From assembly GCF_004745075.1 (NCBI RefSeq), contig NZ_RHFH01000006.1:186001-250000 (forward strand): DNA of 64,000 bases, written 5' to 3'. Under the pieces are notes generated by a model. That model saw only the letters and a program-made list of their open reading frames with translations, did not search any database and had not been told where the DNA came from. Of the stretch, positions 1-8,617 are shown in pieces. The position numbers and the translations under genes were made by a program. Numbering within the stretch: the first letter of the stretch is position 1; each line of letters begins with the position of its first letter. The DNA is from Brevibacterium sp. S111 (GTDB taxonomy: Bacteria; Actinomycetota; Actinomycetes; Actinomycetales; Brevibacteriaceae).

Positions 1-621
1 AACAAGATGGAATCCGAGTTCTGGGATGACGACCTCGCCGCGATCGCGATGCTCCCCGGCCTGCGCGGAGTGATGCTGCCGGAGACCGAACGCCCCGAGC
101 AGGTGTCCTACACTGCGATGCGCGCAAAGGCAGGCCTGCCCGTGCTCGCGCTCCTCGAATCCGCACGCGGAGTCGAGAACGCCACCCGAATCGCCGAGGC
201 GCCCGGCACTTTCCGGCTCGCGTTCGGCACCAATGACTTCCGCAAGGACACCGGCTTCTCCGGTGATCCCATGGCCCTGGCCTACGCACGATCGCGCCTG
301 ACCATCGCCTCCCGTATGGGTGGCCTGCCCGGCCCCATCGACGGCCCGTCGGCCGCCGATGCCGATGCCGAGAAGGTCTGGTCCGACGCCGAGATCACCC
401 ACATGATGGGCATGACCGGCAAACTCGTGCTCAGCATCGACCAGGTCAACACCCTCAACGAGGCGATGAGCCCGAGCGAGGACGAACGTGACTGGGCCCG
501 GCAGATGCTCGAAGCCGCGGAGGGCGGATCCGAGATCACCGACGGCTCCTACCTCCCGCGCCTGGCCCGCGCGAAGAAGATCGCTTCGCTGGCCGACACC
601 TACGGCCTCTGGAACGCTTGA
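1..621 (+). CDS. HpcH/HpaI aldolase / citrate lyase beta-like protein (5' truncated)
   Basis: The reading frame is open from the first base, so the gene starts upstream of the window and about 206 C-terminal residues are visible. Motifs fit the CitE/HpcH TIM-barrel lyases, which cleave or form C-C bonds in acyl-CoA or 2-oxo-acid substrates with a divalent metal: ALLESARGVENATRI (metal-ligand Glu region), FGTNDFRKDTG and GPIDGPS. Family members are usually 270-300 aa, so roughly a quarter to a third is missing. It ends in a TTGA overlap with the PAP2 gene, so the two are probably co-transcribed. The exact substrate (citryl-, malyl- or methylmalyl-type CoA ester) cannot be read from the fragment. 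Confidence 0.8.
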   Translation, partial: NKMESEFWDDDLAAIAMLPGLRGVMLPETERPEQVSYTAMRAKAGLPVLALLESARGVENATRIAEAPGTFRLAFGTNDFRKDTGFSGDPMALAYARSRLTIASRMGGLPGPIDGPSAADADAEKVWSDAEITHMMGMTGKLVLSIDQVNTLNEAMSPSEDERDWARQMLEAAEGGSEITDGSYLPRLARAKKIASLADTYGLWNA

Positions 622-1361
622 GCAGGCAGCCCAGCTGGCTGCTGTGGTCGACGCTGCCGGCCGTCCTGCTCGTCATCGCCTTCGGCTTGTGGCTGCGCCT
701 CGACCACATCGGCCCCACTCCGGTCGATCAGTCCTGGCTCGGATTCGTCGGCCTCGACCACGGCTCCGTCCCGTACTGGGTCGCCGTCGTCCTCGCTGAA
801 GTCGGCGGCGGCACCGGTGTCGTCATCTGCACCGGGCTGCTCACAGCACTCTTCGCTCTGCTTCGACGGTGGAGATCCGCTGCCTTCCTGGCCACAACGA
901 TGCTCGCCGGCATCGCCACCTCGGAGATCCTCAAAGCCATCGTCACGCGACTGCGCCCGAGCGATCAGCTCTACGAGTCCCTCGGATTCTCCTACCCTTC
1001 GGGGCACTCGATGGGAGCCGCCGCCCTGGCGATGAGCCTGGCGATCATCGCCTCCCGTGCTCACGAACAGCGCAGGGAAGCGCGACGCGCACACGCACAA
1101 TGCGCGGATGCCGACCGTGCTCACGAACAGCAGATGAGGGCTCCGGCACCGAGGCTGCGCTTCCATTGGTCGTTCATCGCCGCGGGCGTCTGGATCCTGA
1201 CGATGATGTGGTCACGCACCGCTCTCCAGGTCCACTGGCTCACCGATACTCTCGCCGGAGCACTCATCGGCATCGCCGTTGCCGTACTCGCCGATGAGTT
1301 CTGGACTCTGCTGAGACGAAGGACCCGCTCACCCCGCTTCGCTCTGTGGCTGGCGGGATGA
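618..1361 (+). CDS. PAP2-family phosphatase, integral membrane
   Basis: This membrane phosphatase carries all three parts of the PAP2 signature: KX6RP (K106-P114), PSGH (127-130) and SRX5HX3D (S199, H206, D210). Such enzymes dephosphorylate lipid or isoprenoid phosphates on the outer face of the membrane. Hydrophobic segments lie near 8-25, 55-80, 88-105, 130-146 and 184-225. The TTG start overlaps the stop of the upstream gene (TTGA). Between PSGH and the last motif is a charged His/Arg/Glu-rich insert (about 147-175) containing two RAHEQ repeats, matched by a 17-bp direct DNA repeat. The insert looks like a local duplication rather than family core. It is 247 aa, and the physiological substrate is unknown. 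Confidence 0.85.
   Translation: MSRQPSWLLWSTLPAVLLVIAFGLWLRLDHIGPTPVDQSWLGFVGLDHGSVPYWVAVVLAEVGGGTGVVICTGLLTALFALLRRWRSAAFLATTMLAGIATSEILKAIVTRLRPSDQLYESLGFSYPSGHSMGAAALAMSLAIIASRAHEQRREARRAHAQCADADRAHEQQMRAPAPRLRFHWSFIAAGVWILTMMWSRTALQVHWLTDTLAGALIGIAVAVLADEFWTLLRRRTRSPRFALWLAG
1055..1131. repeat. 17-bp direct repeat, 60-bp period, inside the PAP2 gene
   Basis: CCGTGCTCACGAACAGC occurs at 1055-1071 and again at 1115-1131, exactly 60 bp apart, so the reading frame is kept. It encodes the repeated residues RAHEQ in the loop between catalytic motifs 2 and 3. Confidence 0.8.
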
Positions 1362-1390
1362 ACGGGCCCTGATACGGACGCTTCGGTGAG

Positions 1391-2983
1391 TCAGTCCTCC
1401 TGCAGCGACACCGCGGTGAACGTCGATGCATTCACGGCCCCGGCGACGGCCTTGACGACCTCGTCGGAGACGACCGAGTCGACTGCGAGCACAGACAGCG
1501 CCTCATTGCTCGTCGACGCGGGCGAGACCTGCATACCGGCGATGTTGACGCTGTTGGCCCCGAGCGCCAGACCCAGCTGACCGATGATGCCCGGCCGATC
1601 CTCATAGCGGAAGATCAGCAGGTTGTCGGTCAGCTCGATCTCGAGCGAGTAGCCGTCGACCTCGGTGAGCTTCTGCACGAGTTTCGGTCCGGTCACGGTG
1701 CCCGCCACGGAGATCCGCTGTCCTGTGCTCGTCGTCGCCGTGAGTCGAGTGATATTGCGGAACGACTCGCAGTAGGGATCGGTAACGAGCTCGACGCCGA
1801 TTCCGCGCTCCTCGGCCAGCAGCGGTGCATTGACGTAGGAGACCTGGTCGGACACGACGTCCTTGAACAGGCCCTTGAGAGCGGAGAGCTTGAGGACGGA
1901 GACGTCCTTGTCCGCGATCTCACCGTTGACCTCGACCTTGAAGTGCGTGACCGAGGAGTCGGCCAGCGCATTGACGACCCGGCCGAGACGCTCAGCCAGC
2001 GGGATGCCCGGGCGCACATCCTCGTGGATGGCACCGCCGGCGACGTTGACCGCATCGGGCACGAGCTCGCCGGCCAGGGCCTTGCGCACGGACTTCGCGA
2101 CGGCCACTCCGGCCTTCTCCTGTGCTTCATGCGTCGAGGCACCCAGATGCGGGGTGACGTTGACGGAGTCGAGCTCCATGAGTGCCGAATGCTCCGGCGG
2201 CTCGGTGTTCCACACGTCGATGCCGGCACCGCCGACCTCACCGGCCGCGATCGCCGAGGCGAGTGCCTCCTCGTCGATGATGCCGCCGCGGGCGACGTTG
2301 ATGAACCGGGCACCGGGCTTCGCGGCCTTGAGCTCCTCGGTGCTGATCATGCCGATCGTCTCAGGTGTCTTGGGCATGTGCACGGTGACGAAGTCGGACA
2401 CGGCGAGCAGGCCGGGCAGGTCGACGACCTCGACGCCCATCTGCGCGGCACGGGCCTGCGTGATGTAGGGGTCGTAGCCGACGAGACGCATGCCGAACGA
2501 CTTCGCGCGCTCGGCGACGAGTCCGCCGATGCGACCGAGTCCGACGATGCCCAGCGTCTTCTCGTAGAGCTCGACGCCGGTGTACTTCTTCCGGTTCCAC
2601 TCCCCCGCCTTGAGTGAGGTGTTGCCGGCGCCGAAGTAGCGTGCGGATCCCAGGATGTGGGCCATGGTCAATTCGGCAGCCGAGACGATGTTCGACGTCG
2701 GTGCGTTGACGACCATGACACCCGCCGAGGTGGCAGCCGGGACATCGACATTGTCGAGTCCGACGCCGGCGCGGGCGATGACCTTGAGATTCTTCGCCGC
2801 CGCGATCGCTTCGGCATCGACCTGCGTGGCCGAGCGGACGAGGATCGCATCGGCATCGGCGATGGCGGGAAGGAGCTGGGAACGGTCAGCACCCTCGGTG
2901 TGGCGGATATCGAAGTCTCCTCCGAGAGCTTCGATGGTGGCCGGCGACAGTTCTTCGGCGATGAGCACGACGGGTTTGGGCAC
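1391..2983 (-). CDS. serA: D-3-phosphoglycerate dehydrogenase
   Basis: This enzyme oxidises 3-phosphoglycerate with NAD+ to 3-phosphohydroxypyruvate, the first step of serine synthesis. At 530 aa it is the long type, with an intervening (ASB) domain and a C-terminal ACT domain (about 455-530), the usual site of serine feedback. Visible motifs are the Rossmann GLGRIG (148-153), catalytic R232 in NVARGG, E261 in NTEPPE and H279 in TPHLGAST. The GTG start at 2983 is set by AGGAGG eight bases upstream. It lies 106 bp behind the acetyltransferase gene on the same strand and converges with the PAP2 gene. In M. tuberculosis serA1 likewise follows ilvC. Confidence 0.96.
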   Translation of the reverse strand: MPKPVVLIAEELSPATIEALGGDFDIRHTEGADRSQLLPAIADADAILVRSATQVDAEAIAAAKNLKVIARAGVGLDNVDVPAATSAGVMVVNAPTSNIVSAAELTMAHILGSARYFGAGNTSLKAGEWNRKKYTGVELYEKTLGIVGLGRIGGLVAERAKSFGMRLVGYDPYITQARAAQMGVEVVDLPGLLAVSDFVTVHMPKTPETIGMISTEELKAAKPGARFINVARGGIIDEEALASAIAAGEVGGAGIDVWNTEPPEHSALMELDSVNVTPHLGASTHEAQEKAGVAVAKSVRKALAGELVPDAVNVAGGAIHEDVRPGIPLAERLGRVVNALADSSVTHFKVEVNGEIADKDVSVLKLSALKGLFKDVVSDQVSYVNAPLLAEERGIGVELVTDPYCESFRNITRLTATTSTGQRISVAGTVTGPKLVQKLTEVDGYSLEIELTDNLLIFRYEDRPGIIGQLGLALGANSVNIAGMQVSPASTSNEALSVLAVDSVVSDEVVKAVAGAVNASTFTAVSLQED

Positions 2984-3089
2984 TGATTTCCTCCTGGTGG
3001 TGCATCCGGGACGTGTCCATCTTATGAGACTTCGCGAATGCGCTCACAAGGTCTCAGATTCTGGGAAAATCGCTCAACAGACCGGGCCC

Positions 3090-4382
3090 TCAGAAACCGT
3101 TCGGCGAATACGGTGCCCGACCGAGGCTGAACATCGCGCTGGCGAGCACGGCAGCCCCCGGAGTCTTCTCATCGAGGCGCCCAGCGCGGGAGAGGATGAC
3201 CGGATCGGCCCCGCCGAAGTACAGGGAGCCGAGCTCGGCGATGCCCAGCCCGAGGTCTGCAGGCGTCGAATCCGAGGCGGGTGTCACCTCGGCGCTCTGC
3301 CCGTCCGAAGTGATGGTGAACCGTCCCCCGGTCAGGTCGAGCGAATCGTCGACATCGATCGTCAGGGTCCCGGGCACGTACCAGGGTCGGGCCTCCAATG
3401 CGGCCTTGACGTCGAGGATGCGGATCCAGATGTTGTCTTCGGTCGCTACGGTCTTCACGCGTCGCGAATCGGTGAGCAGCCACGGCAGCGGAGAGTATTC
3501 GGCGGACTCGGCGAAGGTCACCCGCGTCGAAAGGTCGATCGCGGCGAGGAATGACCACAGGGAGGCGTACGCGGCATCGGTGACGGCCACGAAATCGATG
3601 ATGTCGACGGTCGGCGGGGTCTTCGACCAACCGGCGAACTTGTAGGAGACATAGCCGTCGGGCTCGCCCTGCTCATCGAAGTGCAGTGCCGCGCGGACTC
3701 CGCGGTCCTCTTCCCCGGTCTCGACATTGAGCGCACCGGTGGCGCGCTCGATGTAGGTCTGCTGGCGCTCCATGGCTCCGGGCGAGCTCCGCATGAATTC
3801 GCCGTAGATCTTCGGAGCCAGCTCCCGCAGCTCACTGGGCAGGCACATCTCCACCCGCCGGTCGGGTTCGCGGACCATCTTGAACCCGGGCGAGGTGTCG
3901 ACCTCGATCGAATGCGACCACGTGGCCACACCGAAGCCGAATCGGGAGTAGATTCCGCCCTCGGTCGCCGTCAGCGCGGCGAACGGATAGCCGTTGGCCT
4001 TCGCCTCGGCGAGGTCGGTGGTCATCAGCGTGCGGAGCAGTCCGCGCCGCCGATGGGTTGGGCGCACCGTGATCCACGTGATGAGGTGGCCGGGCACGAG
4101 GCGTCCCCCGCCGACGTTGACGAGCTTCTCGAACCACGCGAACGTCGCCACCGGGATCGCGGAGTCGAGCCCATGGGCGAACTCCTGATCAGCGTAGACG
4201 GCCGTGAGGTTGCGCCCATCGGCGATCGCCCGCTTGACCCGATTGAGCAGGGCCGCATCGGTCGACCGCGGGTCGTGGAAGCCCACGCTCGTCGACGCGA
4301 AATAGCCTTTCGTGCGCTCATCGGGCTCGCCGGTGGACTCGTCGATGGTCGGTTTGAAGTCTTCGAATCTGTAGTTCGTCAC
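3090..4382 (-). CDS. Eis-like GNAT N-acetyltransferase
   Basis: This is a 430-aa protein with a tandem GNAT layout and C-terminal sterol-carrier-like region, as in mycobacterial Eis. The acetyl-CoA loop RRRGLL is at 111-116. Y145 in GGIYSRFGF corresponds to the general acid Tyr of Eis, and the protein ends in Phe (NGF), as Eis does, where the terminal carboxylate takes part in catalysis. Eis enzymes acetylate amines, including aminoglycosides; the native substrate here is unknown. The start is GTG at 4382, preceded at once by GGAGGG; an upstream in-frame ATG would add 53 residues of low-complexity sequence with no Shine-Dalgarno. Confidence 0.85.
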   Translation of the reverse strand: MTNYRFEDFKPTIDESTGEPDERTKGYFASTSVGFHDPRSTDAALLNRVKRAIADGRNLTAVYADQEFAHGLDSAIPVATFAWFEKLVNVGGGRLVPGHLITWITVRPTHRRRGLLRTLMTTDLAEAKANGYPFAALTATEGGIYSRFGFGVATWSHSIEVDTSPGFKMVREPDRRVEMCLPSELRELAPKIYGEFMRSSPGAMERQQTYIERATGALNVETGEEDRGVRAALHFDEQGEPDGYVSYKFAGWSKTPPTVDIIDFVAVTDAAYASLWSFLAAIDLSTRVTFAESAEYSPLPWLLTDSRRVKTVATEDNIWIRILDVKAALEARPWYVPGTLTIDVDDSLDLTGGRFTITSDGQSAEVTPASDSTPADLGLGIAELGSLYFGGADPVILSRAGRLDEKTPGAAVLASAMFSLGRAPYSPNGF

Positions 4383-4544
4383 CCCTCCACAGTAATCGAG
4401 ATCACCTCCCCGTGCCGCCGAAGGCGTGAGAAACGGCAGAACCTGAGCAGAGAACCGTCGAACAGCTCGCCACCTCGGCGAGGCGGATCCATCGGGCACA
4501 CCATGACCCGGCAACTCGTCTCCGCACCTGCGCCGGCACACGAC

Positions 4545-4578
4545 GAAGCCCCGGACACCTGTCGGTGTTCGGGGCTTC
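4545..4578 (-). terminator. Hairpin downstream of ilvC
   Basis: A 15-bp inverted repeat (one mismatch) with a 4-nt loop: GAAGCCCCGGACACC, TGTC, GGTGTTCGGGGCTTC. It lies 50 bp beyond the ilvC stop and upstream of the Eis-like gene on the same strand, as expected for the operon terminator. There is no clear U-tract. Confidence 0.65.
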
Positions 4579-4627
4579 TCTCACCTCATCCGGCGGTGCT
4601 CAAGCACCGCCGCCTCGGCGAGGGGAC

Positions 4628-5671
<1,044 letters not shown>

Positions 5672-5723
5672 TTAGGATTACGGGGTGATGTCCCCATTGT
5701 TTCACAGTTCGGTACTGATGTTC

Positions 5724-5752
5724 ATTTATTGAGATGACGGACGTTCCACCAA
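5724..5752 (-). promoter_or_regulatory. Possible ilvC promoter
   Basis: On the minus strand TTGGTG (5747-5752) and ATAAAT (5724-5729) are 17 bp apart in the ilvN-ilvC gap. In Corynebacterium glutamicum ilvC is also transcribed from its own promoter in this gap. The match to consensus is moderate. Confidence 0.35.
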
Positions 5753-5815
5753 ATGGAACGCGAATACCTCACCGAGGCGGCCGCCCGGGCGGGCCCGGAC
5801 GGGGTGCGCGGTCGG

Positions 5816-6328
5816 TCAGCCGCGCAGGGCGCGGTCGGTGATCGACTTCGCCCCGCGTCCGATCGCCACGGTGCCCGACTGCACGATCTCCTTGATCCCG
5901 AAGGGCTCGAGGACCTCACGCAGCGCCTCGACCTTGCCGAGCTCACCGGTGGCTTCGACGCTGACCGACTCCGGACCGACATCGACGATCTTCGCGCGGA
6001 ACATCTCGACCGCCGAGGCGACCTGCGGGCGGGTCGCGGCGTTGGCCTTGACCTTGTAGATCACATGGGCCCGCCGCACCGAGGTCTCGGGCTCGAGTTC
6101 GACGATCTTGATGACGTTGACGAGCTTGTTCAGCTGCTTGGTCACCTGCTCCAGCGGCACATCGTTGACGTCGACGACGACGGTGATGCGGGAGAGTTCG
6201 TCGCGCTCGGTCACACCGACGGCGAGGCTGTGGATGTTGAAGCCGCGCCGGGCGATGAGTCCGGTGAACCGGGTGAGCACACCCGGCTTGTTCTCGACCA
6301 GGACTGAGAGTGTGTGCCGGTTGTTCAT
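5816..6328 (-). CDS. ilvN: Acetolactate synthase small (regulatory) subunit
   Basis: This 170-aa regulatory partner of IlvB confers valine feedback inhibition on acetohydroxyacid synthase. The N-terminal ACT domain (about 5-75) begins [16 protein letters not shown] and contains [12 protein letters not shown], the effector-binding region; the C-terminal half is the ALS_ss_C domain. The length is typical. The start overlaps the ilvB stop by 4 bp (ATGA), implying translational coupling. Confidence 0.96.
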   Translation of the reverse strand: MNNRHTLSVLVENKPGVLTRFTGLIARRGFNIHSLAVGVTERDELSRITVVVDVNDVPLEQVTKQLNKLVNVIKIVELEPETSVRRAHVIYKVKANAATRPQVASAVEMFRAKIVDVGPESVSVEATGELGKVEALREVLEPFGIKEIVQSGTVAIGRGAKSITDRALRG

Positions 6329-8259
6329 TCCAGGCCTCCTTCGATCTGAGCCACGGAACGCACCGTGCCGTCTTCCTGCTCCCCGGCCTCGGCGATGGCC
6401 GCTTCGGCCTCCTCTTCGCCCTCACCGTCGAATTCCGGGCGGATGCCGCGGGCGTATTCGATCTCGTCGTTCGACACACCGGCCGCGACCATCGGCCACA
6501 CCATCGCATCCGCCGGAACCGTGAAGTCGAGGACGACGGGCCGGTCGTTGATCGACAGAGCCTTCTCGATCGCCGCATCGACATCCTCGTTGCGGTCGAC
6601 GCGCAGCGCCTCGCAGCCGTAGGACTCGGCGAGCTTGGCGAAATCGGGGATCCGGATCGTCTCATGCCCGGTGTTGAGATCGGTGTTCGAGTATCGGCCG
6701 TCGTAGAACAGGGTCTGCCACTGGCGGACCATCCCCAGCGAGGAGTTGTTGATGATCGCGACCTTGATCGGGATGTTGTTGAGCGCGCAGGTCGCGAGCT
6801 CCTGATTCGTCATCTGGAAGCATCCGTCGCCGTCGATGGCCCACACAACTCGGTCGGGCTGGGCGACCTTCGCGCCCATGGCCGCGGGCACGGAGTAGCC
6901 CATGGTGCCGAGTCCGCCGGAGTTCAGCCAGGACTTCGGGCGTTCGAACTCGACGAACTGCGCCGCCCACATCTGGTGCTGGCCCACGCCTGCGGCATAG
7001 ACCGCCTCGGGGCCGGTGAGCGCAGAGATCCGCGAGATGACGTACTGCGGATCGCACAGTTCACCGTGACGCTCGTAGCCGAGCGGATAGGTCTGCTTGA
7101 GACGATTGAGGAAACGCCACCAGGGTTCGCGCTGACGTTCGAGCGCCTTGGGGAACTTGCTGCGCATCTCCGAGAGCATCTCGGCGAGCACCTCGCGGGC
7201 GTCCCCGACGATCGCGACGTCGACGTCACGGTTCTTCCCGATCTCGGCCGGGTCGATATCGGCGTGGATGACCTGCGCCTCCGGAGCGAAGGAGTCGAGC
7301 TTACCGGTCACCCGGTCGTCGAAGCGGGCGCCGATGGCGATGAGCAGATCGGCCTTCTGGAATGCGGTCACCGCAGGCACGCTGCCGTGCATTCCGGGCA
7401 TGCCCAGGTGCAACTGGTGCGAGTCGGGGAAGGCGCCGCGGGCCATGAGCGTGGTGACCACGGGAATGTTCGTCGCCTCGGCCAGGCGCAGCAGCTCCTT
7501 CTCCGCTTCCGAGCGGATGACTCCGCCGCCGATGTAGAACACCGGACGCTGGGCTTCGGAGATCAGCCGTACGGCCTCGCGGATCTGCTTGGCGTGCGGT
7601 TTGAGGATCGGACGGTAGCCGGGCAGCACGGGCTCATCGGGCCACACGAACGGTGCGGTGCCCGTCTGCGCGTCCTTCGTGATGTCGACGAGGACGGGGC
7701 CGGGCCGGCCGGTGGTGGCGATGTGATGAGCGTTGAGCAGCGCAGTCGGAATGTCCTCGGCCTTGGTGACGAGGAAGCTGTGCTTGGTCACCGGCATCGT
7801 CATTCCGACGATGTCGGCCTCCTGGAAGGCGTCGGTGCCGAGCAGGCTCGAAGCCTGCTGACCGGTGATCGCGAGCATCGGCACGGAGTCCATATGCGCA
7901 TCGGCGAGCGCCGTGATGAGGTTCGTCGCACCCGGGCCCGAGGTCGCGATGCACACGCCGAGCTTGCCCGACGCGGCCGCATACCCTTCAGCCGCATGGC
8001 CGGCGCCCTGCTCGTGGCGGACGAGGATGTGGCGGATCTTGTCGGTCTCGAACAGCGGGTCATAGGTGGGAAGGATGGTTCCGCCGGGAAGCCCGAACAC
8101 CGTCTCGACCTCAAGCTTCTCGAGGCTGCGGACGATCGCCTGCGCACCGGTGAGGACCTCCGGTCCGGTGTTGCGACGAATGCTGGACGGTGTGGCGGTG
8201 ACCGGCGTGGCCGCGGGGGGATTCCCCGTGGGCTTCGCGGTCGAGGGCTTGGCTGCCAT
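6325..8259 (-). CDS. ilvB: Acetolactate synthase large (catalytic) subunit
   Basis: This is the ThDP/FAD-dependent acetohydroxyacid synthase that condenses two pyruvates, or pyruvate with 2-oxobutyrate, to start branched-chain amino-acid synthesis. The 644-aa protein has the usual three domains. E83 in [15 protein letters not shown] is the cofactor-activating glutamate, and [12 protein letters not shown] followed by NN is the ThDP/Mg2+ motif. An Ala/Pro/Thr-rich N-terminal tail of about 33 residues precedes the core. It is the first structural gene of ilvBNC and sits behind a leader peptide and attenuator, so its expression should respond to charged Leu/Val/Ile tRNAs. Confidence 0.97.
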   Translation of the reverse strand: MAAKPSTAKPTGNPPAATPVTATPSSIRRNTGPEVLTGAQAIVRSLEKLEVETVFGLPGGTILPTYDPLFETDKIRHILVRHEQGAGHAAEGYAAASGKLGVCIATSGPGATNLITALADAHMDSVPMLAITGQQASSLLGTDAFQEADIVGMTMPVTKHSFLVTKAEDIPTALLNAHHIATTGRPGPVLVDITKDAQTGTAPFVWPDEPVLPGYRPILKPHAKQIREAVRLISEAQRPVFYIGGGVIRSEAEKELLRLAEATNIPVVTTLMARGAFPDSHQLHLGMPGMHGSVPAVTAFQKADLLIAIGARFDDRVTGKLDSFAPEAQVIHADIDPAEIGKNRDVDVAIVGDAREVLAEMLSEMRSKFPKALERQREPWWRFLNRLKQTYPLGYERHGELCDPQYVISRISALTGPEAVYAAGVGQHQMWAAQFVEFERPKSWLNSGGLGTMGYSVPAAMGAKVAQPDRVVWAIDGDGCFQMTNQELATCALNNIPIKVAIINNSSLGMVRQWQTLFYDGRYSNTDLNTGHETIRIPDFAKLAESYGCEALRVDRNEDVDAAIEKALSINDRPVVLDFTVPADAMVWPMVAAGVSNDEIEYARGIRPEFDGEGEEEAEAAIAEAGEQEDGTVRSVAQIEGGLE

Positions 8260-8299
8260 CGATTCCTATCCTTCCTAGGTGTCCTTCTCGTCTCCACAT

Positions 8300-8330
8300 G
8301 AAAAAAGCCCCTCCGGTTTCGGTAGGGGCG
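8300..8330 (-). terminator. Attenuator terminator of the ilvBNC leader
   Basis: On the minus strand a GC-rich hairpin (CGCCCCT, ACCGAAACCGG, AGGGGC) is followed at once by six Ts. It lies between the leader peptide stop (8355) and ilvB (8259), exactly where a transcription attenuator should be. It is one of the few hairpins in the window with a true U-tract. Confidence 0.85.
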
Positions 8331-8354
8331 CGCGGAACGTGTCGTCTTGACAGG

Positions 8355-8405
8355 CTACGGAAGATCCGCGCGCTGATGAATAACGACGACAAGAAGGTGA
8401 GTCAT
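8355..8405 (-). CDS. ilvBNC leader peptide (16 aa)
   Basis: A minus-strand mini-ORF reads MTHLLVVVIHQRADLP. The run Leu-Leu-Val-Val-Val-Ile is the signature of a branched-chain amino-acid attenuation peptide: when these charged tRNAs are scarce the ribosome stalls there and the downstream terminator at 8300-8330 is not formed. A TGAGGC element directly precedes the ATG. C. glutamicum ilvBNC has a comparable short Ile/Val-rich leader. It is too short for standard gene callers. Not tested here: the competing antiterminator fold. Confidence 0.85.
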   Translation of the reverse strand: MTHLLVVVIHQRADLP

Positions 8406-8406
8406 G

Positions 8407-8442
8407 CCTCAATAGTTCACCTCGCCCAGTGGGGGTGTCAAA
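8407..8442 (-). promoter_or_regulatory. Candidate promoter of the ilv leader transcript
   Basis: On the minus strand a perfect TTGACA lies about 18 bp upstream of AACTAT, which ends only a few bases before the leader ATG. If used, transcription would begin at or next to the leader peptide start. The -10 match is poor, so another promoter further upstream is possible. Confidence 0.4.
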
Positions 8443-8603
8443 CCTCGCAATCTTTTGTCTTGCCCAATGAGACGCGTTCCGGTTGGCAGGTGAGACAGTG
8501 CGCAGGACCTCTGCCCTTCCGGGCGCGCTCAGCCCCGCGTTCAGCGCGGAGTGAAAAGGGAACCGGCGCTGCCGCAAACGTGGAATACCTCACAGTCTGC
8601 GAC

Positions 8604-8609
8604 TAGGCT
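8604..8609 (+). promoter_or_regulatory. -10 element for a leaderless exporter mRNA
   Basis: TAGGCT at 8604-8609 is followed after 8 bases by GTG (8618), with no Shine-Dalgarno. This is the arrangement of actinobacterial leaderless transcripts and favours GTG 8618 over the upstream TTG as the start. Confidence 0.5.
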
Positions 8610-8617
8610 TGATACTC

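Noticed and set aside
6310..8301. Long plus-strand frame of over 600 codons opposite ilvB
   Set aside because: It is antisense to a clear ilvB, with His/Arg/Gly/Asp-rich low-order sequence and no motif; a typical shadow of a high-GC gene.
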